Shown piece by piece: positions 8,783 to 18,441 of a stretch of 64,000 nucleotides of DNA. A program made the translations under genes and the position numbers. The first letter of the stretch is position 1. Each line of letters starts with the position of its first letter. The notes below the pieces were generated by a model. It saw only the letters and a list, made by a program, of their open reading frames with translations. It did no database searches and was not told where the DNA came from. The stretch is from Paulinella micropora (Eukaryota; Cercozoa; Imbricatea; Euglyphida; Paulinellidae). The stretch covers positions 86,001-150,000 of the forward strand of contig WBZZ01002624.1 of NCBI GenBank assembly GCA_019918135.1, in the 5' to 3' direction.

Positions 8783-9514
8783 TTGCGGACGCCACGCTTA
8801 GCTAGAGTCACATCATGACATTTCGTACTTAAGGAAAGGAAAAAAAATGGTCGCCGACAGCGATCTGAGTGTCCTCGCTTGTCGTTTTTACTTCCATCTC
8901 AAGTTACTTTCCTTTCCTTTTTTCCTTTCCTTTCTGATCGAGGGCGTCTGGCTGATAGCCAGACGCCCTGGCGTTATGAGATGGCTCGACCCACAAGTAC
9001 TCCCACAAAGGAAAGGAAAGGAAAGGAAAGGAAAGGAAATGAAATGAATGAAATGAAAGGAAAGAAAGCGATTTGGGATTGGAAGTAAACGACAAAAAGT
9101 CTACAAAGAAGCCACACTGCCTGTGATGTCTCCTGTATCCTCTCTTGTTTATCTGGGTGTCAATTTTTGTCCCACGTGTTGGTCCCCATTCGTAGACCGG
9201 ACCGGCCCTGGACTGCAAGGCAGCTTAATTAGCAACAAAAATACCGATAATAACGTCAGCCTGGAGTTTTTATTTTAATTTTAGTTTATTTTTAATCGGT
9301 GTTTTAATTGGGGGACAGAAATCCGCTGTAGAAAAAAGTGGCAAAGTGTGTCCAAATAAAAATAGGCAAAGCGTTGCCACTCCCCGTGAAGTTCACAGGG
9401 GTCTGTGATATCTTCGCTGAAGTTCACAGTTTTTCTACGTCCCCCTTTCTTTCTTCTTTTCTTTGTGTGTGTGTCTCTTTCTTTCTTGATATTCTTTCTT
9501 GCATCGATTCCTTC
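8741..9514. repeat. Host repeat X, first copy (left flank of element B)
   Basis: 774 bp recur at 30768-31541 with a constant offset of 22027. The repeat holds the 5' part of the putative host exon, a 12-bp hairpin flanked by CCTTT/GGAAA tracts, and AT-rich sequence. It stops exactly where element B begins. Confidence 0.95.
8942..8968. other. Perfect 12-bp hairpin with 3-nt loop
   Basis: GGGCGTCTGGCT and AGCCAGACGCCC are separated by GAT. Pyrimidine (CCTTT) repeats upstream and purine (GGAAA) repeats downstream extend the inverted symmetry. The hairpin is preserved at 30969-30995 in the second host copy. Confidence 0.85.
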
Positions 9515-9647
9515 AGTAGATGATACAGAAATACTCGTCATGAATTTTTGCAAAATTCACGACTTCGTTTTTCTGTGTCGCACCCCCTCCTATGGATAGT
9601 AGATACAAAGAAACAAAAACAACCAAATAGCCTTCTACAGCACACTA
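9515..9647. repeat. Left terminal inverted repeat of element B
   Basis: 133 bp are identical in inverted orientation to 30446-30578. The repeat contains an internal palindrome around GAATTTTTGCAAAATTC. Confidence 0.95.
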
Positions 9648-9836
9648 AAAGAAAAAAGTATGTATAATAAAATTGACCTTTTTCGTTTTACTCTTCCAAC
9701 TTCAACTCAACCACCTACCACACACAAGTATGGTATGAGTAAATCTCTTTGAAATGAAGAGGGCTTTTGCCCAATTTTTTTAAATTGAAAACACACTAGT
9801 TTATATCTAAAGGAGTAAGTAGTAAAAACTACTATT

Positions 9837-10310
9837 TCAATTAATTCTTTGTCTTTTATATTTCTCATATTCTTCAATTACATTGTATGTTGTTTTTCCT
9901 CCTTCAATCATTTTTCTTGCTCTAATCTCATTATCAACTCCCATTGGTTGATTTTCGGCACTTAGCCAATTCTCAAATAATCGTAATTGTTTTTTCTTGT
10001 TCAATTCTTTTCTCTTTTCTTCTCTCTTTACCAAATCTATTTTTTCCTTTCTTTCTTTTTCTCCTTTTCGCATTTCAAGCATTTCGTTAATAGCAGTTCC
10101 TTTATTTTCGCACTCTCTTTTTTGCTTTTCCAATTCAATCCTTTCTTTCTCATTCTCGTCAAGTTTGCTTTGGATTATTTCATTTCTTGTTTCGTTTTTC
10201 AATTTGTGTTTTATTAACTGTGAGTAATGTGTATCTTTTAATTTTTCTAACCACTTATTGTGGTATTCCCTTTCAGTATATTCTCCATCGCTACTATCGT
10301 CATCACTCAT
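9837..10310 (-). CDS. Coiled-coil protein next to left terminus (element B)
   Basis: Taking ATG 10308-10310, the product is about 157 residues: an acidic start (MSDDDSSDGEY) and then long Lys/Glu/Arg-rich helices with clear coiled-coil character. It lies between the terminus and the gene at 10613, on the opposite strand. The gene at 7165-7691 of element A lies at the equivalent place and shares the INEML-type word and a similar charge pattern, so the two are probably orthologous. No domain identifies a function. A structural or terminus-binding role would be a guess. Confidence 0.65.
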   Translation of the reverse strand: MSDDDSSDGEYTEREYHNKWLEKLKDTHYSQLIKHKLKNETRNEIIQSKLDENEKERIELEKQKRECENKGTAINEMLEMRKGEKERKEKIDLVKREEKRKELNKKKQLRLFENWLSAENQPMGVDNEIRARKMIEGGKTTYNVIEEYEKYKRQRIN

Positions 10311-10612
10311 TCTTGTTCGCACTTTGACTGATTGAGACTATTCTGAAAAATGAAAAGTTGGATACTTTCCAGTTTGTCAAAATCTGGCAAGAGGGTAAAT
10401 TGACCTGAGCCTATAGGTGTGCGGTGTAAAAAAAATTTTCGCTTTTCCTTTTTTTAAGGCTTTTCAAATCGTCAGCAGAAATCCAGAAATTCACACAATT
10501 GAGTAAAATGTTTTTCCTCGTGCTTTTTCGTTCTGCGACTTTTTTTTTCAGAATTCCCAAAGTGGCTAAGACGAAAAAGACCAAACCCTTGTCTGTTCTT
10601 TGTGTGTTTGTA

Positions 10613-11106
10613 GATGGCTGACGAACCTCCTGCCCCTGAGGAACCAGAGCAACCCCGCCAAGAAGACTCAGAAGTCAAGGTATGTTTGTTGCTCGTTTTG
10701 TTTCTCATATAATGTTTTACATACTTTGGCGGAAAATTTGGGCAATCTACTTATTGGTCGCATCACTTTGGGAAATATCCCTAAGGAGTTAGGCGGTAAT
10801 AAGCCAACCCCCGTCAAAATCCCTCTTGATATGAAAAATCGTCCTTTGATAAGCGAAGTCAAGTATTGGGTTAGATTAGATAAAGAGCAAGGAACCGCGT
10901 TGCTTTTTAGTGCTAACGAAGGGATGGAGGTCGTCCAGTTGAATCGCTACAAGACAGAATTCCGCAAAGATCAGCGAGCAGAAGTATTTGTCGTCCAATT
11001 CACTGACGGGTCGTTGAAACTGTTTAGACTTTGGGATAATATAGATTCCATTGCCAACTTCTTTGGCCTCACGATTAAGACGGCTTACAGGGTTATTTTT
11101 GATTAA
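10613..11106 (+). CDS. Unknown protein, possibly two exons (element B)
   Basis: An ATG at 10613 opens a Pro/Glu-rich frame (MADEPPAPEEPEQ) that reaches AAG followed by GTATGT, a good 5' splice site at about 10680. A different frame, open to TAA 11104-11106, encodes the conserved-looking body (LGNLLIGRITLGNIPKELGG and onward). A candidate acceptor CCCTAAG just before GAGTTAGGC would join the two in frame and remove about 110 bp. Without splicing, the body has only a TTG start. No family is recognised. Confidence 0.45.
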
Positions 11107-11234
11107 AGGTGTTCTACCAACACCACTCTATTATACCGGCTTCTTTGCCCCAATTAATCAGGTTTTCCATGGGATCAAGTATTTGTTTTAAACTTGGCAA
11201 AGAAGTTTGTATAATAGTATTTTTTTTATTTTCA

Positions 11235-12247
11235 TTAAATGTCTAGTATTACTTTTGCCTTTCGTTCTCTCTTACTTGTTCTGATGTTTTCCGGCTCTAT
11301 TTGTTCCCTTTTAAGTAGTTCTTTTGTCTTCTTCTCTTTTATAATTTCTTTTGTTTGTTGTTTTATGTCTTTTTCTTCGTCAATTGGTTTAGTAAAATCA
11401 GTTTTCAATAAATCCCTCGGGCTCACTAAATCGTCATTATTTAATATTAATTTAAATCCGGAACGGCCTTTAACTTATAAATAATTTTGCTGAAAGTCTT
11501 TCCTCCTTTCGCAAACATTAGCCTTTTATTTTCCTTACGAACTCTATCTCCGATATTGAATTCATTAATAAGGTTATCTCTAGTTATGACTTGCTTGTTT
11601 TTGTCTCTTCTAGCAAAGACATCCACCGGTCTGGCTTGAATTCCCCTATGTAATTTATGATTATAAGCATTAACTAAGTCTTGAATATAACTTACCCAGT
11701 CAAAATTTCTATTTGTTTCAAATAATAAATCCAACCACCTTCTAATACTCCTTATAACTCTATCAACAACCGCTAAGGCTCTATGGTCGCCTACTTCAAC
11801 CACATCGTGCTTAATACCATTTTGAATAAAATAATCACGAGTAGCACCTTTATATTCTCCTCCGCTGTCTGTTGTAATTGATTTAGGTTTATAAGGTATA
11901 GATTTCAAAGCATAATAAACTTCTTTCGCTGTTTTATTTTTTAATGGAATGATTATGAAAAATCTTGAATGACAATCAATCCAAACAAGCATCCAAGCAT
12001 ATCCTTTATTTCCTTTCTTATCTTTTATCTTACTCATATCGGCTAAGTCTAAGAAAACTTGGTCTAATGGATTATCAACCCATATAGTATTCCATATTTT
12101 CGGGTTCTTTTTCTGGTGGTGTATTTCAAGGGCTTCTTCTTCTTTTGTTTTAACTACTTCTCCAGTTGGCACTTCTTCTAGTGGGGCATCCGCATTCTGA
12201 GTATTAATAATTATATGTTTATTATCAAGTTGATTTTCCTCACTCAT
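11235..12247 (-). CDS. rve integrase with C-terminal frameshift (element B)
   Basis: From ATG 12245-12247 the protein keeps the whole catalytic core, with Asp residues at about 67, 127 and 162, the last in VDRVIRSIRR where Glu is usual. A one-base loss near 11475 (TATAAG where A and C have TATCAAG or TATAAAG) ends the frame at 11447. The rest, from SPRDLL to the basic tail, continues in another frame to 11235. The core is intact but the C-terminal DNA-binding region is detached. The start lies 5 bp from the end of the charged-protein gene, suggesting co-transcription. Confidence 0.85.
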
Positions 12248-12251
12248 ATCT

Positions 12252-12778
12252 TTAGAATTTGAGGAAGCACTTACTTAAGTCGCTTGAAGTTTCGCTCCGT
12301 GTTGGTTTCTCTGTATTATATACATTGACCAAAACTTTACTATTTGATTTTTACCTTTCCCCTTCTTTGGTTTTGGCTCTTCTTCTTCTTCACTACTCTC
12401 GCTTGTGCTTTCTTCACTCTCTGGCTCAGGCTCTGGTTTCTTACTCTTCTTCTTTTCTCTCTTAGTTTCCGCTTTCTTTCTTCTTATCTTCATTTTTGCC
12501 ATCTTTTCAGCAATGATATCAGTAAAATCACATTCACTTTCGCTATCACTCTGCTCGGGTGTGTCATCTTGGTCTTTTTCATTAACAATATCGCTCGCCA
12601 CATTCTTATTTTCTATCTCTGCTATTTTTTGTTCCATGTCTTCGTCTTCGCTTTTAACCGCATTTCGGTATTGTTCCAAAACCTTTTTGGCATGTTCCAT
12701 CTTTCGTTGTTTCGCTTTCGCTTTTATTCCTTCCACAGCACTCCCCCAATTCTTACGACTTGCTTCTGGAGACGGCAT
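12252..12778 (-). CDS. Charged low-complexity protein with frameshift (element B)
   Basis: The N terminus is almost identical to the element A copy (MPSPEASRKNWG), followed by the Lys/Glu helix and the Glu/Ser-rich stretch. A one-base contraction of an A-run (T5 on the plus strand, 12348-12352) diverts the frame, which then stops at 12275. In the original frame the C terminus continues to TAA at 12252-12254 and again ends FLKF, as in the other two copies. The gene is divergent from the tail-fibre gene, with 236 bp between them. Function unknown. Confidence 0.7.
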
Positions 12779-13014
12779 TTATACTAAGATTAATATATTT
12801 TAGTATTTTTTAAAATAATTAATTAAATAATTGATATTTTGTTCTGACTTCGTCATCACAAAACATCGTTTCCAATTAATTTTTTCTTCAAATTTTTTCC
12901 GATGTTTTAGAATATAGATTCAACAAGTTGAATCCATAGCGAGAGTGCGACAGCACGACCATCTCGTAGAGTGATTACGCCCTTCGGGCAGTAAAGCGCA
13001 ATTCTAAAATATCT
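12779..13014. promoter_or_regulatory. Divergent intergenic region between charged-protein and tail-fibre genes
   Basis: This AT-rich region must hold promoters for two divergent genes. A hairpin GATTCAAC-AA-GTTGAATC lies at 12917-12934. The matching region of C (34545-34801) has another hairpin (CCAAC...GTTGG) with no sequence identity, so the structure seems kept while the sequence drifts. Confidence 0.35.
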
Positions 13015-16000
13015 ATGTCGCAGTATAAATCCTTACTAGGTTTATCAGAAATCGCAGTTGATAGTCTAGACATAAAAAACTTAGACCTTACCAACACTAA
13101 TATTATTGGTCTGAATACAGACAGAGTGCCAGAAGATGCCGACCCCGTAAATCTTTATTTCACTGATAACCGCTTTGATACACGTCTCGCTTTAAAATCA
13201 ACAACCGACATTAAAGAAGGAAAAAATTTATACTATACAGAGCAACGAGTGAGAGACAACGACGAAGTCAAAGCCTCAACTCAGCACCGCTCTAATACTT
13301 CTAATCCGCACCAAACAAGTTTATACAATTTGATAGACACTAACATATTCGCACAAGCAAGCGGGCAATACTTAACTTACAACGATGTAGAAGGTAAATG
13401 GAAGAATACAGCCCTTGGTTCAATTGATACACTCTCTGACGTAGTCATTACAGCACCAGTGGCGATGAATAGTTATCTAACATATAACTCAATAAACTGG
13501 GTCAATAAAACATTTCCAATAAATGTTGATGAATTCGGCAACATTAGTATGGGCGGTAATTTGAATATAACAGGAGTTAATTTATTAAATACGAAAGATG
13601 TTGATACTTGGATATCTGAGCACGAAGATAATAATGATAAAGTGTCCGCGGATGGTTCAATTGATACACACAGCAACGTTACAATAACGGGTACACCCGC
13701 CAATAACCAACTACTCATTTATAGCACAGGGCAATGGAGAAACACAAACTCACCTTTTCTTAGATTAGACGGAACAGCAAACATGACGGGCGGATTAAAT
13801 ATGGGAGGATTTGCTATTTCAAATGTCGGTAATGTTGATGGTATTGATGTTTCCACCCTTGATACCGCAGTCGTTAAACTAACAGGAGACCAAACCATAA
13901 CAGGGAATAAAATATTTACTACTTATTTGGGTGTAAAAGATTCAAATCCATTAAATACAGGTAAGTTATTCTTCAATTACAACAATAATATGGGTTCTAT
14001 TTATTCGTCGGAGGCAGGTGGAGCAACGGGCTATCCATTATCTATTGTTGGTTCTTCCATACTTCTTGCTTCTACCACGGGGAGTGGGATAACATTGACA
14101 TGCAATGTTTTAAATTTTAGTGGCACAACAGCAATCAGCGGACTTCCAGCACCATTCAACGATGGCGATGCTTCAACAAAAGCATATACTGATACTAAAC
14201 TGGCCAAGGACGGCACAGTGGCTATGACGGGTAGTTTAAATATGGGGGGTTTTGCTATTACAAATGTTGGTAATGTTGATGGTATTGATGTTTCTGCCAT
14301 TGATACTTCTGTGGTTAAACTAACAGGAGACCAAACCATAGCAGGAACCAAAACATTCAGCAACATAATAAATGCTAGTGCGGGGATTGATATGAAAAGT
14401 CAAATCATAACAAATGTTAATCTTGTTGATGGTGTTGATGTTTCTACTCTTGACACTTTGGTGGTTAAACTAACAGGAGACCAAACCATAGCAGGGAATA
14501 AAAAATTTACATCAACTTTGGAAGTAAGTGGTTCGTCCAATCCTACTACTTTTGATGGTATTGGCATAGCCTTTGATACAAAAATAGGAATGATTGCCGC
14601 ACAAAAAACAGCAACAGCGACTTGGTATCCGATACAAATAACGGGGTCGTATGTTGAGTTATATTCGGGTAATACTTTAATTATATCCGCAACTGGCACT
14701 ACACTATCTTTGAATAACAACAAAATAACAAACTTAGCCACACCATCAGCAACAACGGACAGAGCAAATAAAAGTTATGTGGATACATTGGACGGGCAAA
14801 ATGTGAAACTAACAGGAAACCAAACCATAGCAGGAATTAAGACATATAGCAGTGGTGTTGAAATAACGGGAAATTCAATCAATTCAACAACAAAGGGCAC
14901 ATTCATCGTTTTCAATTCTACCAGTAATATTGGGTCAATTGCTAGTTTGGATATGAAAACTGCAACATATTACAACTTTGAAATTTCTGCGAAAAAAATA
15001 AGTTTTATTATTGACGGGACGATTGTCGGTTGGGTAAATGCTTCGGGGCTAGATTGTAATAGTAGCAAAATAGCCAACCTTGGAACTCCGACATTAGCAA
15101 CGGACGGAGCGACAAAAGGGTATGCGGACACATTGGACGGGCAAAATGTAAAACTATCAACAGACCAAACCATATTAACAGGAAGCAAAACATTTAATGG
15201 GGCGAGCACTGTGATAAAATATCTAACTTTAACGAGCAATGCTGATTTTAATAATCAAACTATCACTAATGGAGGAAATATAACATATAATGGGGCGAGG
15301 ATATTAAACCAAAATGGAGGAGATATATTCTTTTCACAGACATCGGGAGATTACCAATATTTCTTATTTACTCTAAATACTGCTACAAGTGGAACCGCGA
15401 ACCAACGAGGTTATGTATTCACGAATGTAGCATCTGATGTAAAAGGGGCGGGACTTTATATTTCAAAACTTTTGGATAATAAAAGTGCTTCGTCCGACAT
15501 TGTCCGTTTTAACAATGCTGGCGGTATGCGGTTTTATGGTGCTTTGGATATGAACTCAAACAATATAACAAATGGAGGAACAATAACAGGAACGACAATT
15601 ACTTCAACCGCGGGGATATCAACTACAACATTAACAACGAGCGACAAAATAACAACAGCATCAGGCAAACCGATAATCATAGGCAACTCAACGAAAGGAG
15701 TGGGAGCGTCAGGTGGTTTAGAAATATACGGGACGGCTTCAAATATCGGAGGAGCACACTTACAAGCAATAACAACGGCGGATGCTTATCCAACATTTCA
15801 ATTATTGAATTGGGCGCACGACAATGTTAATTTAAGTTTTGGTGCTTATTTTGACGGCACGAACTGGAAATCATCTTCTGCGTCATCTAACTTTCTAATT
15901 CAAAAAGGTGTAAAACTCACTTTTTATTATAATTCAGGAACAACGGTGGGAAACAATATATCTTACACTGAGGCGATGAACATTAATACGTCGGGAGATT

Positions 16001-16602
16001 TAAGCATCGCAACAGCATCCAGCGGTTCTTTAACATTAAGAAAAAGACCCGCCGCTACTTATGACCCACAAATATTTTTGAAATCGGGTGGATATACGAA
16101 TTATGGAGTAGTTTGTGCATCAACTGGTTTGGTTCATGCTTGGACTACTTCAAACTCTTCAAGCGAGCCGTCTGGCAGTTATAATTATATTCCGCTAAAT
16201 GGTGCTTGGACAAACTCATCGGACAGGCGATTAAAATCAGATATTAAAACATTAGACTGCGGGGATTGTTGCGATAAACTTATGAAAATAAACTGCTGTT
16301 CATATTATTTGAAATCAGACGAAAAGAAAGAACAAAAGAACCACGGATGTATTGCCGATGAAGTTAAAAAAATATTTCCTGAGTTTGTATCCGAAAGTGG
16401 AATGAAAGCAGAGGATGGAGAAGGCTACCTTGAAGGCATAACATATACAAGTTTTATACCGATATTAGTCAGTGCTTTTCAACACATGGCGGAAAAGGTA
16501 GTTAATTTAGAAAAACAAAATAATAATCTCATGAATATACTACAAGACCAAGCAAATCAATTAGCAGAAATCAGAGTGTCCGTTATTGATAATGACAAAT
16601 AA
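13015..16602 (+). CDS. Phage-type tail fibre with C-terminal peptidase S74 chaperone domain
   Basis: This 1195-residue protein is the only complete copy. The first 135 or so residues are a conserved head domain shared by three elements. The long middle consists of repeated modules (NMGGFAITNVGNVDGID, VVKLTGDQTI) typical of trimeric beta-rich fibre shafts. From about residue 1068, SDRRLKSDI begins an S74 intramolecular chaperone, followed by a C-terminal coiled coil (LEKQNNNLMN). In phage fibres this domain drives trimerisation and is then cut off autocatalytically. A host-attachment role at the virion surface is therefore likely. The start has no competitor upstream. The stop codon overlaps the next gene. 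Confidence 0.88.
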   Translation: MSQYKSLLGLSEIAVDSLDIKNLDLTNTNIIGLNTDRVPEDADPVNLYFTDNRFDTRLALKSTTDIKEGKNLYYTEQRVRDNDEVKASTQHRSNTSNPHQTSLYNLIDTNIFAQASGQYLTYNDVEGKWKNTALGSIDTLSDVVITAPVAMNSYLTYNSINWVNKTFPINVDEFGNISMGGNLNITGVNLLNTKDVDTWISEHEDNNDKVSADGSIDTHSNVTITGTPANNQLLIYSTGQWRNTNSPFLRLDGTANMTGGLNMGGFAISNVGNVDGIDVSTLDTAVVKLTGDQTITGNKIFTTYLGVKDSNPLNTGKLFFNYNNNMGSIYSSEAGGATGYPLSIVGSSILLASTTGSGITLTCNVLNFSGTTAISGLPAPFNDGDASTKAYTDTKLAKDGTVAMTGSLNMGGFAITNVGNVDGIDVSAIDTSVVKLTGDQTIAGTKTFSNIINASAGIDMKSQIITNVNLVDGVDVSTLDTLVVKLTGDQTIAGNKKFTSTLEVSGSSNPTTFDGIGIAFDTKIGMIAAQKTATATWYPIQITGSYVELYSGNTLIISATGTTLSLNNNKITNLATPSATTDRANKSYVDTLDGQNVKLTGNQTIAGIKTYSSGVEITGNSINSTTKGTFIVFNSTSNIGSIASLDMKTATYYNFEISAKKISFIIDGTIVGWVNASGLDCNSSKIANLGTPTLATDGATKGYADTLDGQNVKLSTDQTILTGSKTFNGASTVIKYLTLTSNADFNNQTITNGGNITYNGARILNQNGGDIFFSQTSGDYQYFLFTLNTATSGTANQRGYVFTNVASDVKGAGLYISKLLDNKSASSDIVRFNNAGGMRFYGALDMNSNNITNGGTITGTTITSTAGISTTTLTTSDKITTASGKPIIIGNSTKGVGASGGLEIYGTASNIGGAHLQAITTADAYPTFQLLNWAHDNVNLSFGAYFDGTNWKSSSASSNFLIQKGVKLTFYYNSGTTVGNNISYTEAMNINTSGDLSIATASSGSLTLRKRPAATYDPQIFLKSGGYTNYGVVCASTGLVHAWTTSNSSSEPSGSYNYIPLNGAWTNSSDRRLKSDIKTLDCGDCCDKLMKINCCSYYLKSDEKKEQKNHGCIADEVKKIFPEFVSESGMKAEDGEGYLEGITYTSFIPILVSAFQHMAEKVVNLEKQNNNLMNILQDQANQLAEIRVSVIDNDK

Positions 16603-16945
16603 TACAACTAGACTTCACAGACCACCACCTATTATGGATATGGATGGCGAACTAACTCCAGAATTAAAGTCTCGTGTTCTTGAAGTAGAACTAAAGACTG
16701 AGGAAAAAAAAGTAGAGCACGAATTGGAAGATAACTGGAATTGTTGTTGTATAAAAAACAGACCGACAGACAGCCGACATATTAAATACTTATTTCAAAT
16801 GGGTATCATTATCTCCATTATAACCCTTTGTATCGTGAGGCTATCTGAAAAGAACTTGCCGTGCGAGGTTGCTAATACTTATGTCGGAATTTTAACATTG
16901 CTTATCGGTATTTGCCTTCCATCACCTTCTTCAAGTAAGAAGTGA
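16592..16945 (+). CDS. Small membrane protein with two predicted transmembrane helices
   Basis: The ATG at 16592 overlaps the tail-fibre stop codon. The 117-residue product has a hydrophilic N half with Glu/Lys-rich helix and a CCC motif, then two hydrophobic segments (roughly MGIIISIITLCIV and VGILTLLIGICLP) and a Ser-rich tail ending SSSKK. Small two-helix proteins of this kind are common in Polinton-like viruses. A holin-like or envelope role is possible but not shown. The overlap implies coupled expression with the fibre. Confidence 0.65.
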   Translation: MTNNTTRLHRPPPIMDMDGELTPELKSRVLEVELKTEEKKVEHELEDNWNCCCIKNRPTDSRHIKYLFQMGIIISIITLCIVRLSEKNLPCEVANTYVGILTLLIGICLPSPSSSKK

Positions 16946-17185
16946 GCATTCATATGTATGTGTCATATACCATCTATTATCGCCCGCACACATTAAAGGC
17001 AAAGCCTCATCAAAACTACGACACGTATTATTTCCGTTATTTATGAAAACACACTTAAACCCCGTATCTACCCCTTGCTTTATACAATAAGCACAACTCT
17101 CATTCTTTTTTTCGCTTATCCGTGAGTAAAAGTCGCAGGCAGTCCGACCTAACACAGACCACATAAATAATAATATTAATAACAT
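16931..17185 (-). CDS. Small secreted-type Cys-rich protein
   Basis: On the minus strand ATG 17183-17185 opens 84 residues with a strong signal peptide (MLLILLFMWSVLG) followed by a Cys-rich domain with spacing like C-x2-C-x9-C-x9-C. It is the only minus-strand gene in the structural block and overlaps the end of the membrane-protein gene by 15 bp. The signal plus Cys pattern is hard to explain as chance, but no family is recognised. It might be a disulphide-bonded secreted or virion-surface protein. Confidence 0.5.
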   Translation of the reverse strand: MLLILLFMWSVLGRTACDFYSRISEKKNESCAYCIKQGVDTGFKCVFINNGNNTCRSFDEALPLMCAGDNRWYMTHTYECSLLT

Positions 17186-17210
17186 TTTTATATATTATAT
17201 TATATAATTT

Positions 17211-17573
17211 ATGAGTGAGTTCAAATACCAAAAGATTATTTTTCTGAGCAATGATTTTGCTGGAGGAAGCAAAACATTTAATAAAAATATTCAAATGTCA
17301 TTCACACCCACCAAAATGAATGTAAAATTTATCCACTATATGAACGACCAGACCGAAACCAAAACCAGAATTCTTTATATGGACAGAATTGGAATTATTG
17401 GAACATTTGCGGACAGCACCTCAGCAAACATTTCAAACCTTAGTTATAATTTGGGGGTTGTCGGATGGACTGACGGACAATATACATTTAAAGTCCTTGA
17501 AACTGACAGCGGAAATATTGACACAGGAAATTTAGCGGGCCGAATTGTTGTGTGTTTGGAATTTTTGGCTTAG
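17211..17573 (+). CDS. Small virion protein candidate of unknown function
   Basis: This 120-residue protein is predicted mostly beta-strand, with aromatic and Asn/Thr-rich segments and no Cys-knuckles or membrane helices. It ends 8 bp before the packaging ATPase start. Position inside the morphogenesis block and beta-rich composition suggest a minor structural or cement protein, by inference only. An AT-rich TATATTATATTATATAAT leader precedes the ATG. Confidence 0.6.
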   Translation: MSEFKYQKIIFLSNDFAGGSKTFNKNIQMSFTPTKMNVKFIHYMNDQTETKTRILYMDRIGIIGTFADSTSANISNLSYNLGVVGWTDGQYTFKVLETDSGNIDTGNLAGRIVVCLEFLA

Positions 17574-17581
17574 AATATACT

Positions 17582-18403
17582 ATGCTTAAAATAAACAATG
17601 TCAAGGTGAAACCTGTGAAGCAGGATGGAAACGGAGATAAACAGGCGAAAGGTTATAAATTATTTAACGAACCTTACGCAAATATATTTCTACTTGCCCG
17701 TAAGAAGAGCGGTAAGACGACAGCACTCTTTGAAATACTGAAACGGACTACAGACAGAAAAACCCGCATTGTCATTATTGCTTCAACGATACACAAGGAC
17801 TACATTTATAAAGCAATGGTAAAGCACTTTAAGAACAGAGGAAACCCGATGGCGATATATACCTTTCTTAAATCAGATGGTGTAAATGTTATTGATTATG
17901 AGTTAGACAAACTGAACAGACATGACGAGCAACACGAAGGAGAAGTAAAACATGACAAAGAAGAAATAGAGAAGCCACAATTTCTTTATTTCGGAAAAGA
18001 AGAAAAAAAGAAACAGAGCGCCGCGGAGGCGAAAGAAAGGCCAAGTAAGTATATTTCTCCAGAGGTAGTTTTTGTTTTGGACGATTTAGGAAGTGGATTA
18101 AGAGACAAGTCCATAAGTGATTTGTTAAAAAAGAACAGACACTATAAATCAAAAGTGATTATGTCAAGCCAGTATTTAAACGACCTACGGACAGAAGCCA
18201 TTAAGCAGTTAGATTATCTATTAATCTTTCCGGGTCAATCTCAGGACAAAATGGAACTCGTGTATAAACACTTGGACTTATCTTTTGACTTTGATTACTT
18301 TCTTCAAAAGTATCACGAGGCTACAAAGGAGAGATTTAATTTTCTTTATGTCTCAAGTGTTGATGATGAGTTAAGAAAAAATTTCTCACAAAGATTTAAA
18401 TAA
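17582..18403 (+). CDS. FtsK/HerA-type genome packaging ATPase
   Basis: This 273-residue protein starts at ATG 17582. The Walker A motif ARKKSGKTT lies at residues 39-47. The Walker B motif VVFVLDD lies at 162-168 and is followed by a polar strand (VIMSSQYL) typical of the A32/HerA-like packaging ATPases of Polintons, virophages and large DNA viruses. It uses ATP to pump DNA into the empty capsid. A charged insertion between the motifs (about residues 110-155) is rich in Glu and Lys. The gene is intact and sits with protease and capsid genes, as in other Polintons. Confidence 0.92.
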   Translation: MLKINNVKVKPVKQDGNGDKQAKGYKLFNEPYANIFLLARKKSGKTTALFEILKRTTDRKTRIVIIASTIHKDYIYKAMVKHFKNRGNPMAIYTFLKSDGVNVIDYELDKLNRHDEQHEGEVKHDKEEIEKPQFLYFGKEEKKKQSAAEAKERPSKYISPEVVFVLDDLGSGLRDKSISDLLKKNRHYKSKVIMSSQYLNDLRTEAIKQLDYLLIFPGQSQDKMELVYKHLDLSFDFDYFLQKYHEATKERFNFLYVSSVDDELRKNFSQRFK

Positions 18404-18441
18404 TATTTTTAGAATTAATAAATATTTTTTTTCATAGTATA

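Noticed and set aside
8847-9218. Open frames in the host repeat X, also present at 30874-31245
   Set aside because: They span the hairpin and simple purine/pyrimidine tracts, on both strands, with no recognisable protein.
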